Source of the DNA: Porphyromonas sp. | GTDB lineage: Bacteria; Bacteroidota; Bacteroidia; Bacteroidales; Porphyromonadaceae | Assembly (NCBI GenBank): GCA_029983505.1 | Contig: JASBZK010000003.1 | Location: 25,888 to 89,887, forward strand | DNA: 64,000 bases | Direction of reading: 5' to 3' | In this document: one piece after another, positions 17,736 to 26,181 of the stretch | Numbering within the stretch: position 1 is the stretch's first letter | Layout of the letters: each line of letters starts with the position of its first letter | The notes under the pieces: model-generated | What the model saw: only the letters and a program-made list of their open reading frames with translations | The model's database searches: none | Told to the model about the DNA's origin: nothing | Program-made: the position numbers and the translations under genes

Positions 17736-18818
17736 GTGAGTATCTTCAAGTTCACTGCCCACCTCATCTTTTCGCTCCTTGCTCTTTGGATCACGCGGCG
17801 GACGTTTAAGTACGATCCCAAACTGAGGCGTGTCCTCTCCGGAGTCCTCGTCCTGGAGTTCGTCCTCTTTTTGGTCTGGATGCTTTTGGGTGCGGGTGAC
17901 AATCTCTACCTCGCGTTCAATAACTTCTGGGTCGCCACAGCGACTTTCGACGCTCTTTTTGGCGTCCTCGCCTTCGGTCTCCTGCTCTTTTACCGAAAAG
18001 GGTGGCACGAATACGCCAAATGGGCTTACGCCGAGGCGCTCATCTTGACGGTCATATGCGCGGGTATCGGGCACCAAAACACCGTGAATCCCCGGCTCAC
18101 AGTCTATGAGAAAAAGCTCACGGAAGGAACGCCCAAAGACTCCCTGAAGATTCTGCTCGTCACAGACCTCCATATCGGCAAAATCATAGGAACGGAGCAT
18201 ATCGCCCGTCTCCGGAAGATGGCGGTGAAAGAAAAGCCCGATTACCTCATTTTCGCCGGAGATATGATCGACCGCGAAGTTTCCTACGCCCTTCGCCCGG
18301 AGGTATTCGCGGAGATGAAGCGTCTTGTCACGGAAGCCGTCCCCGCAGGGCACGCCTTTTTCGTCCTCGGTAATCACGAGTACTACGCGGATACGGCGGA
18401 AAAATTGCTTTGGATCAACAGCCTCGGAACGCTCCTTCGGGACAGCGTGGTCAAACTGCCCGAAGGGGTCTACCTCATCGGCAGGGACAGCGGTATCGGC
18501 AACCCACGGCGTGCAGAGATGAGTGCGCTCCTCTCCCAAGTACCCGCCGGTGCGCCCGCCGTCCTCGTTGCTCACGAGCCCGAAGAGTATGGAGAGCCGG
18601 AAGTCACCGACCGCCCGCTCCTCGTCCTCCACGGCCACACCCATGCGGGGCAGCACATCCTCTTCAGACCTTTCCTCTACATCAAAGCGCCCCACGCCTA
18701 CGGCAGAATACAGAAAGACCAGGCCACGCACATCATTAGTTCCGGCTACGGGGTCTCAAGCTCCACGCTCCGCATCGGTACGCAGTCGGAAGCCGTCCTC
18801 ATACGCCTCACCTACTGA
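17736..18818 (+). CDS. Membrane-anchored metallophosphoesterase
   Basis: A 360-aa protein with about four N-terminal transmembrane segments (residues 1-115) and a calcineurin-like phosphoesterase domain. The metal motifs are in order: TDLHIG, AGDMIDRE, LGNHEYY and HGHTHAG. The start is GTG, 12 bp after the MATE stop. The layout resembles YkuE/YaeI-type enzymes, some of which act on lipid-linked substrates; the specific substrate here is unknown. Confidence 0.88.
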   Translation: MSIFKFTAHLIFSLLALWITRRTFKYDPKLRRVLSGVLVLEFVLFLVWMLLGAGDNLYLAFNNFWVATATFDALFGVLAFGLLLFYRKGWHEYAKWAYAEALILTVICAGIGHQNTVNPRLTVYEKKLTEGTPKDSLKILLVTDLHIGKIIGTEHIARLRKMAVKEKPDYLIFAGDMIDREVSYALRPEVFAEMKRLVTEAVPAGHAFFVLGNHEYYADTAEKLLWINSLGTLLRDSVVKLPEGVYLIGRDSGIGNPRRAEMSALLSQVPAGAPAVLVAHEPEEYGEPEVTDRPLLVLHGHTHAGQHILFRPFLYIKAPHAYGRIQKDQATHIISSGYGVSSSTLRIGTQSEAVLIRLTY

Positions 18819-18845
18819 CCTCGCCTCTGTACGCGCCGTGCAAAA

Positions 18846-18888
18846 GCTATATGACTTTCTCCATAAAGTTATATGACTTCTCCATAAA
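18846..18888. repeat. Two-unit tandem repeat of about 22 bp
   Basis: The 22-bp unit GCTATATGACTTTCTCCATA plus AA (18846-18867) is followed by a copy with one T deleted and C changed to T (18868-18888). A third partial start (GCTATAGG) follows. It lies just after the metallophosphoesterase gene. Confidence 0.75.
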
Positions 18889-18957
18889 GCTATAGGGCAT
18901 ACGGGGCACACTGCCGCAAGGCGCATAAATCGGTCTGCTTAGTCCTTTTGGGAAAAA

Positions 18958-19037
18958 AGTACGGACCGGGGCAATGCCCCCGGTCCGTATCTCGTTCCCG
19001 CGTCGGTACGTGCAAGCCTTTCGTCTCGGTACGTACC
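18958..19037. repeat. Four-box 23-bp-pitch intergenic element, copy C
   Basis: Boxes begin at 18958, 18981, 19004 and 19027 with orientations + - - -. The + - pair encloses the G+C-rich self-complementary spacer GGGCAATGCCCC, making a strong hairpin (18961-18988). It lies in the 473-bp convergent gap 18819-19291, which also holds a tandem repeat, a perfect 11-bp-stem hairpin (19082-19107) and a MITE-like palindrome. No gene is seen there. Confidence 0.85.
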
Positions 19038-19107
19038 GGAGAATGTCCCCCACTCTTGAGACCTTTGAAAAAGGGTTCGGGATACGAAAAACGTCAGTTT
19101 TTCGTAT

Positions 19108-19232
19108 GAGACTTTGCAGAATGCCTCAGATGCAAGGCACTGAGGCTGAGGGCAACGGGAGTGTACTAAGGTACACGACCAAGCCCGAATGCCGATAGTA
19201 ACGCAGCAGATGAGGTATTATGCAAAGGTCTC
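19108..19232. mobile_element. MITE-like 125-bp imperfect palindrome
   Basis: The ends GAGACTTTGCA (19108-19118) and TGCAAAGGTCTC (19221-19232) are inverted repeats. The two halves pair imperfectly over their whole length around the centre GTGTACTAAGGTACAC. No ORF is inside. A half-copy of the end (GAGACCTTTG) occurs at 19058-19067. The size, ends and lack of coding suggest a miniature inverted-repeat element, but no target duplication is clear and I cannot name a parent IS. Confidence 0.6.
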
Positions 19233-19291
19233 CTCTTACAGAGGTCACGGACTTTTGTCTAAAGCCCACGACAGGGGACGCTGTGTGTCTT

Positions 19292-19981
19292 CTATGGGAG
19301 GTCGAAGAGGTGGAAGTCGTAGGTGCGGAGGTCTGCGGTGAGGAGGCGACCGGAGAGATTGCCTTCGAGACCGAGGATTTGCTTGAGCACTTCAGTGGCC
19401 TCAATGGAGCCGATGGTCTGTGCCGTGACGCCCAAGACTTGGGGTAGAGCCTTTTCGCTGTCGTCATCCGGAGCCCCAAAGAGGTCTCGGTAGCGGCTCC
19501 TTCCGGGAACGAACGTGGCCACGTTACCGATCAGTCCGGAGACGGAACCGTGAACCATCGGAATGCCGGCTCTTTCTGTAAGGTCGTCGAGCAAAAGCCT
19601 TGTGCGGTAGTTGTCCACCGCATCCACCGCGATGTCGATGCCCGTGAGGTGTTTCTCTTCCAAAAATTCCGGACAGGCTTCGACCCGGCACTCGGGATAA
19701 AAGGCATTCACCCACGCACCGGCTTTTTCGGCCTTTGACTGACCGATGTCGGTGACTTGGTAGAGGGTTTGGCGATTAAGGTTCGAGAGGCTCACCGTGT
19801 CGCAGTCTACGATCCTTAGGTGTCCCACACCCGCTGCCGCAAGGGCGTGAATGAGGGGGGAGCCGAGACCGCCGGCTCCGACGACGAGGACGTGCGACTG
19901 TAGGAGCCGCCTTTGACCCTCAACGCCCACTTCGGGCATTGAGAGCTGTCGGGCAAATCTTTCGGTATCGGTCAGAGCCAT
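19292..19981 (-). CDS. thiF: ThiF/HesA-family adenylyltransferase (thiamine operon)
   Basis: Predicted to adenylate the C-terminal glycine of ThiS before sulfur transfer for thiazole synthesis. The nucleotide-binding VVGAGGLGSP, Arg/Asn segment LNRQTLYQ and the catalytic-Asp region VDAVDN are present. I prefer the ATG at 19981, 10 bp inside thiH, over an upstream TTG at 19999. At 229 aa it lacks the C-terminal CxxC zinc pairs and the sulfur-acceptor Cys known in E. coli ThiF; no Cys occurs in the last 130 residues. It ends the thi operon. Confidence 0.87.
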   Translation of the reverse strand: MALTDTERFARQLSMPEVGVEGQRRLLQSHVLVVGAGGLGSPLIHALAAAGVGHLRIVDCDTVSLSNLNRQTLYQVTDIGQSKAEKAGAWVNAFYPECRVEACPEFLEEKHLTGIDIAVDAVDNYRTRLLLDDLTERAGIPMVHGSVSGLIGNVATFVPGRSRYRDLFGAPDDDSEKALPQVLGVTAQTIGSIEATEVLKQILGLEGNLSGRLLTADLRTYDFHLFDLP

Positions 19982-21078
19982 TGACCCCAGTCTTTCCAAA
20001 CAGGTTCGTAGCCCTGCGCCTTGATAGCGGCGATCATCTCTTCGGGAGTGCGGGAGTCGTTTATTTCGAACTGCTCGAGCTCCTTCTGAGGATGGGCGTA
20101 GCCTCCGGGCTGGGTGGAGCTGCCGGCGGAGACGGAGTTGATCCCGAGACGTATCGCCATATCCCGGAAAGGCGCCGCTTCACGCGTGGAGAGCGTGATG
20201 TCGGTCGTTTGAGACAGGATGCGGAAGGCGCAGATGAGCTGCACCATACTCTTGTCGTCCACGGGTTCTTTTGGCTCAAAGCCGCCTACTTCGGGACGCA
20301 ATCTGGGCAGAGAAATGGAGTAACGGGTCTCCCAGAATCGTTTCTCAAGGTACTTGAGGTGCAGTGCCGTGCAGTAGGCATCGGCATACCAGTCGTCCAA
20401 GCCGAGAAGGGCACCGATACCGATCTTTTTCATACCTGCTTCAGCGGCGCGCTCGGGTGTCTCAAGGCGGAAACGGAAGTCGGACTTCAGACCTCTTGGG
20501 TGGTAGGTCTTGTAGTTGGCTTCGTTGTAGGTCTCTTGGTAGACAGAAAGGGAGCTTACCCCCGCGTCCACGACTTTCTTATAGTCCTCCACGCTCATCG
20601 GCTGTACCTCGATGGAGAGCTGGGCGAAGTGGGGACGCAGTTTCCGGATCACTTCGGCGTAGTAGTCCGCATCGGCGTGACGGGGCGATTCGCCCGCGAC
20701 GAGGAGGAGGTGCTGGTACCCGAGCTTTTTGATCGCTTCTATCTCTTCGTCGATTTCCTCCATCGTAAGCTTCTTGCGGATGATCTTATTGAGGAGACTG
20801 AACCCGCAGTAGACACAGCTATTCGTGCAGTAACTGGAGAGGTAGAGGGGGATGTAGAGCTGCACTACTTTGCCGAAGCGCTCAATGGAGAGTTTTTGGC
20901 AAAGAGTAGCCATCTCGTCGAGGTGGTTGCGCCCGGCAGGCGAGATGAGTGCCGCGAAGTCTTCGATGCCGGGGTGGGGGTTACGGAGCGCCCGAAGTAC
21001 GTCTTCGTCCGTTTTGTTGCGGACATTTTGACCTATCTCTTTGAAATCGTATTTTTTGAGTTCGTCGTAGAATGTCAT
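19972..21078 (-). CDS. thiH: 2-iminoacetate synthase (tyrosine lyase) ThiH
   Basis: A radical SAM enzyme that cleaves tyrosine to dehydroglycine and p-cresol for thiazole formation in anaerobes. The cluster motif CTNSCVYCGF has Cys 84, 88 and 91. The 368-aa length and the C-terminal QFEINDSRTPEEMI region fit ThiH. It lies 15 bp after thiG and overlaps thiF by 10 bp. Use of ThiH rather than the O2-dependent ThiO fits an anaerobe. Confidence 0.95.
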   Translation of the reverse strand: MTFYDELKKYDFKEIGQNVRNKTDEDVLRALRNPHPGIEDFAALISPAGRNHLDEMATLCQKLSIERFGKVVQLYIPLYLSSYCTNSCVYCGFSLLNKIIRKKLTMEEIDEEIEAIKKLGYQHLLLVAGESPRHADADYYAEVIRKLRPHFAQLSIEVQPMSVEDYKKVVDAGVSSLSVYQETYNEANYKTYHPRGLKSDFRFRLETPERAAEAGMKKIGIGALLGLDDWYADAYCTALHLKYLEKRFWETRYSISLPRLRPEVGGFEPKEPVDDKSMVQLICAFRILSQTTDITLSTREAAPFRDMAIRLGINSVSAGSSTQPGGYAHPQKELEQFEINDSRTPEEMIAAIKAQGYEPVWKDWGQWL

Positions 21079-21093
21079 GGTGTCTCAGTGTCT

Positions 21094-21870
21094 TTAGTCA
21101 AAGAAACCCTGCAGAGGGGAAGTGGCAGAAACGGTCCTGCCGACTACGGGAAGTCCTGAGAGGTATGCTTTTCGGCCGGCTTCGACGGCGAGACGGAAAG
21201 CTTCGGCCATCTTTTCGGGATCGGACGCGGTGGCGATGGCGGTATTCACGAGGACGGCGTCCGCTCCCATCTCCATGGCTTCTGCGGCCTGTGAGGGCGC
21301 TCCGATCCCGGCATCCACGACGACCGGGACGTTGCTTTGCTCGATGATGATCTTTAGGAGCTCCCGGGTGGAGAGACCGAGGTTCGTGCCGATGGGCGCT
21401 CCGAGGGGCATAACGACGGCGGCACCGGCTTCTTCAAGTCTTTTGCAGAGAATAGGGTCGGCTTGGATATAGGGCATCACGACGAAGCCCTCCTTGACGA
21501 GAAGCTCTGTCGCCTTGAGCGTTTCGAAGGGGTCGGGCAGAAGGTGGCGCTGGTCGGGGTGGATCTCGAGCTTGAGGAGGTTCGTGCCAAGTGCTTCGCG
21601 GGCAAGGCGTGCCGCGAAAATCGCTTCCTCAGCGTCTTGAGCGCCACTCGTATTCGGGAGAATCTGCACGCCCGGAGCCGAGATGGCTTCTATGAGGTGG
21701 TCGTGGGCACCGAAAGCCGGATCCACGCGCTTAAGGGCTACGGTGACGAGCTCTGTCCCGGATGAAACGATGGCTTTTCGGGTGAGGGCATCGGAAGAAA
21801 ATTTGCCGGTGCCGACAAAAAGGCGGCTGTTAAAGGTTCTGTCGCCTACCTTTAGAATGTCTTGTGTCAT
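21094..21870 (-). CDS. thiG: Thiazole synthase ThiG
   Basis: A TIM-barrel enzyme that joins deoxyxylulose phosphate, dehydroglycine and ThiS-carried sulfur into the thiazole. I place the start at the ATG at 21870 (MTQDILKVGDRTFNSRLFVGTGKF region), 2 bp after the preceding stop; an in-frame extension reaches 21924 but lies inside the upstream gene. Phosphate-binding segments VVDAGIGAPSQAAEAMEMGAD and a conserved SGTELVTVALKR near the N-terminus are present. The protein is 258 aa, normal for ThiG. Confidence 0.95.
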   Translation of the reverse strand: MTQDILKVGDRTFNSRLFVGTGKFSSDALTRKAIVSSGTELVTVALKRVDPAFGAHDHLIEAISAPGVQILPNTSGAQDAEEAIFAARLAREALGTNLLKLEIHPDQRHLLPDPFETLKATELLVKEGFVVMPYIQADPILCKRLEEAGAAVVMPLGAPIGTNLGLSTRELLKIIIEQSNVPVVVDAGIGAPSQAAEAMEMGADAVLVNTAIATASDPEKMAEAFRLAVEAGRKAYLSGLPVVGRTVSATSPLQGFFD

Positions 21871-21872
21871 AA

Positions 21873-23834
21873 TTATCGATCTATTTGGGATAGGTCTTCC
21901 CATTCTGTTACTAATCTTTGGCAATAGTGTGTGATGTCTTTTGCCCGTTCGATGGCTCCGGAGATGGCCACGCCATCCATCATTGTATCCCCGATGTCGG
22001 AGATATCTCCAATGGTGATGCCGCCGATGGCTACGAGCGGGAGCGGATTTCGGCTGTCGAGGTTGTATTGGAAAAGGTTGTCCAATCCCTCTTTGCCAAG
22101 CACCGCGTCGAGATCCTTTTTCGTCTGTGTGAACTTATACGGTCCCACTCCGGCGTAATCGGCTCCCGAGGTGTACGCCTTTACCAGCATATCTTCGTCA
22201 TTGACGGTACTGCCGATGATGAAATAATCTCCTAAGACACGGCGCGCCATAGCGGGAGACATATCCGTCTTGCCGAGGTGAACCCCGTCGGCACCTCCTT
22301 GTCGGGCGGCTTCCACGTCATCGTCCATTATAAGGACGGCTCCGTATCGGTCGCAGAGAGGCCGGACGGACTTTAGGGCTCGGATGCGCTCCTCTGTCGT
22401 CGCATCTTTCAGCCGGACTTGTACCCAGCGAACGCCTCCTTCGAGGACTTTTCGGATGGTATCTACGGAGAAACTGTTCGTGACGTACTGAATGGCGAAC
22501 TTCTCCTTGAGGGCTCTTCGCTTGCGCTCATACGGGTCAAAGCGAAGCGCGGTAGCAGAGGAAACCCGGTAAGCGTGTACGTACTCCTGAGCTCTTTGGG
22601 CTATCGAAAGGGGATTAAAGTGTCCGATCAGACGCTCGCAGAGGACGACCGAGGAGTATCTGCAACCCGTACCGTGCCGGTCTTCGCCTCCGAAGATAGA
22701 CGGCGTCGAGGCTACTCTCTCGCCGTTAAAGAGGACGACGTCGGAGAGGTTGCCGTCCCGTGCTTCGCTCTTCTTGAGGACGACCCCGGAGTAGCCGGCA
22801 ACGGTCTCTTCGTCAAACCAATACTCGTATTCCTTGGCATTCGGGGTCACAAAGTCGATGTCGTCGAGGCACTCCCGGAGCAGCTCTTTATCCGGTTCTC
22901 GGATGATCGCCTCATTGCCTTTGGAGGCGGCGACGATGGGGTCCCAGACGATCGGGAATATACCGCAATCGTTGACTGTGTCGAGTATTTTGTGAAGAAG
23001 CGTGAGGGAGGGAAGCATCCCTATCTTTATGCCCTGAATCTCCGGATGACGCGTCAAAAGGAAACGGATGCTCCTTAGGACAGTCTCTTCCGAGACAGGG
23101 GTAAAGCCGTCAAAATGTCCTTCGTCCTGAGTTGTGACGACCGTCGAGACGGCAAAACATCTGAAGCCGTAATGCTCCGCCGTCTCCCTGTCCGCATCTA
23201 TTCCCGCACCGCCCGAAGGGTCGTGCCCAGCTATGGAAAGAATGGCGGGCTTAGGGAATGCTCCAAAAGCGTGAACCGCTCCCAAGGGATCGTCCCACAC
23301 CGAGCCGATTACTGCCGCACCACTGTAGCCTTTTTCGAAAAGACCCATATAATTCTCCGGCGTGACTCCACCCATCGCGAGGACGGTGTAGGTCTCGATC
23401 ACAGTCTTATTCTGAGCGGAAAGGAGCTTGGGATTAGCTCTGTATCCGCTCTTGGATATACTGTCAAAGACGGGGCTTAGGAGGAAGAAAGAGACCGGGA
23501 TGGGGATTTCCTGTATTTCTTCAGAGCTGTGGCAGCCGACGATGACCCTGTAGTGGAGAAGAGCCTCTTTCTTATCCTCGGTGAGCGCTTTGGCTTCCGA
23601 AAACTTCAAGTAAAACCCACCGATGGGGAACCCTACCGCAAGGTCACGCACAGCCCACGGTATGAATATCCGGCTGTGGTACTTGCGGTCGATGCCGAAG
23701 AGATAGTCGACGTAATCGTCAGGCTCCTTCCCGGGGAGGCGGAGGATGAAGCTCTGAAGCCCCGCCTCGAAGAGGTCGTTGGTCTCCTCTATCTGCTTTG
23801 GCGTCGGATCAGTCGGGGATAATATCGCAAGCAT
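21873..23834 (-). CDS. TenI-ThiD-ThiE three-domain thiamine protein
   Basis: A 653-aa fusion. Residues 1-190 resemble TenI/ThiE-fold proteins (FFLLSPVFDSISKSGY) but lack the Mg-binding Asp pair. Residues 195-440 are a ThiD-type HMP(-P) kinase (SIAGHDPSGGAGIDAD, HGTGC at 388-391). Residues 445-653 are thiamine-phosphate synthase ThiE with VQVRLKD (Gln472, Arg474, Lys476), Asp504/505, Asp524 and FTQTK (Thr569, Thr571). It would thus phosphorylate the pyrimidine and couple it with the thiazole. Its start overlaps thiC by 26 bp. No frameshift is seen between domains. Confidence 0.9.
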   Translation of the reverse strand: MLAILSPTDPTPKQIEETNDLFEAGLQSFILRLPGKEPDDYVDYLFGIDRKYHSRIFIPWAVRDLAVGFPIGGFYLKFSEAKALTEDKKEALLHYRVIVGCHSSEEIQEIPIPVSFFLLSPVFDSISKSGYRANPKLLSAQNKTVIETYTVLAMGGVTPENYMGLFEKGYSGAAVIGSVWDDPLGAVHAFGAFPKPAILSIAGHDPSGGAGIDADRETAEHYGFRCFAVSTVVTTQDEGHFDGFTPVSEETVLRSIRFLLTRHPEIQGIKIGMLPSLTLLHKILDTVNDCGIFPIVWDPIVAASKGNEAIIREPDKELLRECLDDIDFVTPNAKEYEYWFDEETVAGYSGVVLKKSEARDGNLSDVVLFNGERVASTPSIFGGEDRHGTGCRYSSVVLCERLIGHFNPLSIAQRAQEYVHAYRVSSATALRFDPYERKRRALKEKFAIQYVTNSFSVDTIRKVLEGGVRWVQVRLKDATTEERIRALKSVRPLCDRYGAVLIMDDDVEAARQGGADGVHLGKTDMSPAMARRVLGDYFIIGSTVNDEDMLVKAYTSGADYAGVGPYKFTQTKKDLDAVLGKEGLDNLFQYNLDSRNPLPLVAIGGITIGDISDIGDTMMDGVAISGAIERAKDITHYCQRLVTEWEDLSQIDR

Positions 23835-25605
23835 GATCCATGCCGGTCTTTTTGAGTTGCTTCTTCAGATTGCGGGAGACGCGCATACTGCAGAAATCTT
23901 TCCCGCACATACTGCAGAAGTGGGTGCGCTTGTAGGCGTCTTCGGGGAGCGTCTCGTCGTGGTATTTGATGGCGGTCTCTGGGTCGAGGGAGAGGTGGAA
24001 TTGGTCCATCCACCGGAATTCATATCGTGCCTTGCTCATCTGGTAGTCTCTCCAGTAGGAGGCTGCGTGTCCTTTGGCAAGGTCGGCGGCGTGGGCTGCG
24101 AGCTTGTAGGTGATGACCCCTTCGCGCACGTCTTCCTTATTGGGCAGCCCGAGGTGTTCCTTACGGGTGACGTAGCAGAGCATACTGGTGCCGTACCAGC
24201 CGATCATTGCGCCACCGATGGCGCTCGTGATGTGGTCGTAGCCGGGGGCGATGTCCGTGGTGAGGGGTCCAAGGGTATAAAAAGGCGCTTCGTTCGTGTA
24301 TTCGAGTTCGAGTTCCATATTCTCCTTGATCTTCTGCATCGGGACGTGCCCGGGTCCCTCTATGATCACTTGCACGTTCTTCTCGGACGCGATTTTGTCA
24401 AGCTCTCCGAGGGCTTTGAGTTCGGCAAACTGTGCCTCGTCGTTGCTGTCTGCGATGGAGCCGGGGCGGAGACCGTCACCGAGAGAAATGGCGACGTCGT
24501 ACTCGGCGCAGATGTCGCAGATGTCTGCAAAGTGCTCCCAGAGGAAGCTCTCCCGGTTGTGATGCGTACACCATCCCGCCATAATGGCTCCGCCTCTGGA
24601 GACGATGCCGGTGAGGCGGTTGAGTGTGAGACGAACGAAGTCTTTGCGCAGTCCCGCGTGAATCGTAAAGTAATCCACACCTTGCTGTGCCTGCTCAATG
24701 AGCGTATCGCGGTAAATCTCCCAAGTGAGGTCCTGCGCTTTGCCGTTGACTTTCTCGAGCGCTTGGTATAGGGGGACGGTGCCGATGGGGACAGGGGAGT
24801 TGCGGATGATCCACTCCCGTGTCTCGTGGATATTCTCACCCGTGGAGAGGTCCATCACGGTGTCTGAGCCCCAGCGAATGGCCCACACGGCTTTCTCGAC
24901 CTCTTCGTTGATGGTAGAAGTGGTGGGGGAGTTGCCGATGTTGGCGTTGAGCTTGACGAGAAAATTGCGTCCGATGATCATAGGCTCGGACTCGGGGTGG
25001 TTGATATTTGCGGGCAAAATGGCACGCCCTGCGGCGATTTCGTCGCGTACAAATTCGGGTGTGACGAGCTTGGGAAGGTTGGCGCCGAAAGGCTCCCCTT
25101 TCTCTGCTTTGTACTTGCCGAGTACTTCCTCTATCTTCTGGTTTTCGCGGATGGCGACGTACTCCATTTCGGGGGTCACGATACCCCGGCGTGCGTATTC
25201 GAGCTGGGTGACTGTGTGCCCTTTCTTGGCGACGAGCGGGGTGGTGTTTTGGTGGGGGAAACGGAGCCCGTCGAGTGTGGTGTCTTTGAGCCGCTCCTGG
25301 CCGTACTTGCTTGAGAGGGTGGGGAGTGTCTCTGTGTCTGCACGCTCTGCGATCCACTTCTCGCGAATCTTGGGCAGACCCTTAGTGAGGTCTACCGTGT
25401 ACCCGGGGTCGGTATAGGGACCGGAAGTGTCGTAGACCACGACGGAGCCGTTGGGGACGAGGTTGTTATTCTCGTCCCTTGAGTCTTCGAGCGGTATTTC
25501 GCGCATCGCCACTCGGAGATCGGGGCGGGAGCCCTGGACGTAGATTTTGTGCGAACCCGGTATCGGTTTGCTCTCTATGGTGAAAGTTGTTACTTTATTT
25601 TCCAT
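23809..25605 (-). CDS. thiC: Phosphomethylpyrimidine synthase ThiC
   Basis: A radical SAM enzyme that rearranges aminoimidazole ribotide to HMP-phosphate. The C-terminal cluster motif CSMCGKDFCSMR (CX2CX4C) is near residue 575, and conserved segments RNSPVPIGTVPLYQALE and IEGPGHVPM are present. Length 598 aa. thiS ends 23 bp upstream and the TenI-ThiD-ThiE gene overlaps its 3' end. Confidence 0.97.
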   Translation of the reverse strand: MENKVTTFTIESKPIPGSHKIYVQGSRPDLRVAMREIPLEDSRDENNNLVPNGSVVVYDTSGPYTDPGYTVDLTKGLPKIREKWIAERADTETLPTLSSKYGQERLKDTTLDGLRFPHQNTTPLVAKKGHTVTQLEYARRGIVTPEMEYVAIRENQKIEEVLGKYKAEKGEPFGANLPKLVTPEFVRDEIAAGRAILPANINHPESEPMIIGRNFLVKLNANIGNSPTTSTINEEVEKAVWAIRWGSDTVMDLSTGENIHETREWIIRNSPVPIGTVPLYQALEKVNGKAQDLTWEIYRDTLIEQAQQGVDYFTIHAGLRKDFVRLTLNRLTGIVSRGGAIMAGWCTHHNRESFLWEHFADICDICAEYDVAISLGDGLRPGSIADSNDEAQFAELKALGELDKIASEKNVQVIIEGPGHVPMQKIKENMELELEYTNEAPFYTLGPLTTDIAPGYDHITSAIGGAMIGWYGTSMLCYVTRKEHLGLPNKEDVREGVITYKLAAHAADLAKGHAASYWRDYQMSKARYEFRWMDQFHLSLDPETAIKYHDETLPEDAYKRTHFCSMCGKDFCSMRVSRNLKKQLKKTGMDHACDIIPD

Positions 25606-25628
25606 ATCGGTAGGGTGGGGGTATGGGG

Positions 25629-25829
25629 TTAGCCTCCGCGGACGGCGGAGATGATGGTAATTTTATCGTTCTCTTGGAGTGGTGTCGTCTGCCACTCTGC
25701 TCTCGGTATTACTTTCGTGCCGACGGCGACGGCGATTTTTTCGGCGGTGATGCCTTTCTCCGTGAGGAGGGTGGCCACGGTTACACCGGGTACCGCATCC
25801 GTTTCGGTGCCATTGAGGACTATCTTCAT
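25629..25829 (-). CDS. thiS: Sulfur carrier protein ThiS
   Basis: A 66-aa ubiquitin-fold protein ending in the required Gly-Gly (ISAVRGG), which ThiF adenylates and which then carries the thiocarboxylate sulfur to ThiG. It is the first gene after the TPP riboswitch, whose 3' edge lies about 165 bp upstream. Confidence 0.94.
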   Translation of the reverse strand: MKIVLNGTETDAVPGVTVATLLTEKGITAEKIAVAVGTKVIPRAEWQTTPLQENDKITIISAVRGG

Positions 25830-25993
25830 AGGATGAGAGATGCTCTGCTATGCGTTTCGAGGATTAAACCAAAACTTACTATTTCTGAAACGATAGCTTA
25901 GGAGCGCGCCGGGGGAAGCAATGAGAAAACTGCCAAATAAGCAGCTTGGACCTTCCCGACCTGACCGGAAGCTTTTCTTTTTCGCGTCCCGGT

Positions 25994-26078
25994 TCCATTC
26001 TTTTTCTCCGCCGGCATTACCCGGGTCAAATAGATAAGGGTATGTTCTCAGCCGCCTTGCAGCACCCCTAAGAATGTT
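25994..26078 (-). promoter_or_regulatory. TPP riboswitch (THI element)
   Basis: On the minus strand the conserved TPP aptamer core is readable: TTAGGGGTGCTG, then GGCTGAGA, ACCC, and downstream GACCCGGGTAATGCCGGCGG. P1 pairs 26070-26076 with 25996-26002 (CATTCTT with AAGAATG). It precedes thiS and should repress the thi operon when thiamine pyrophosphate is abundant. I see no clear-cut terminator hairpin in the 165-nt leader after it, so control may act on translation or through a weaker hairpin. Confidence 0.95.
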
Positions 26079-26085
26079 TCAATAG

Positions 26086-26093
26086 CAAATATA
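26086..26093 (-). promoter_or_regulatory. Putative -7 box for the thi operon
   Basis: Minus strand TATATTTG followed by C, matching TAnnTTTG, about 8 bp before the riboswitch P1. This spacing is right for a transcript starting at the aptamer. No clear -33 element. Confidence 0.6.
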
Positions 26094-26137
26094 CACTTTT
26101 CTCTCAATCTTTGTGTCACAAGACAGGTGATTCACAT

Positions 26138-26181
26138 AAAAAAGAGATACAGACCAAAGTAAAATCTTTGGCCTGTATCTC
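26138..26181 (-). terminator. Intrinsic terminator of lon-ychF (made from repeat copy D)
   Basis: On the minus strand a 16-bp stem (26166-26181 with 26144-26159, one wobble) with a 6-nt loop is followed by six T residues (26143-26138). It is boxes 1 and 2 of intergenic element D acting as a canonical terminator between ychF and the thi operon. Confidence 0.8.

Noticed and set aside
16524..18731. 735-codon open frame on the minus strand, rich in Asp, Glu and His
   Set aside because: Antisense to the MATE and metallophosphoesterase genes. The charged composition is what the complement of membrane-protein codons gives.
19982..19999. Longer ThiF start (TTG)
   Set aside because: The ATG at 19981 fits the family better and gives the usual short overlap with thiH.
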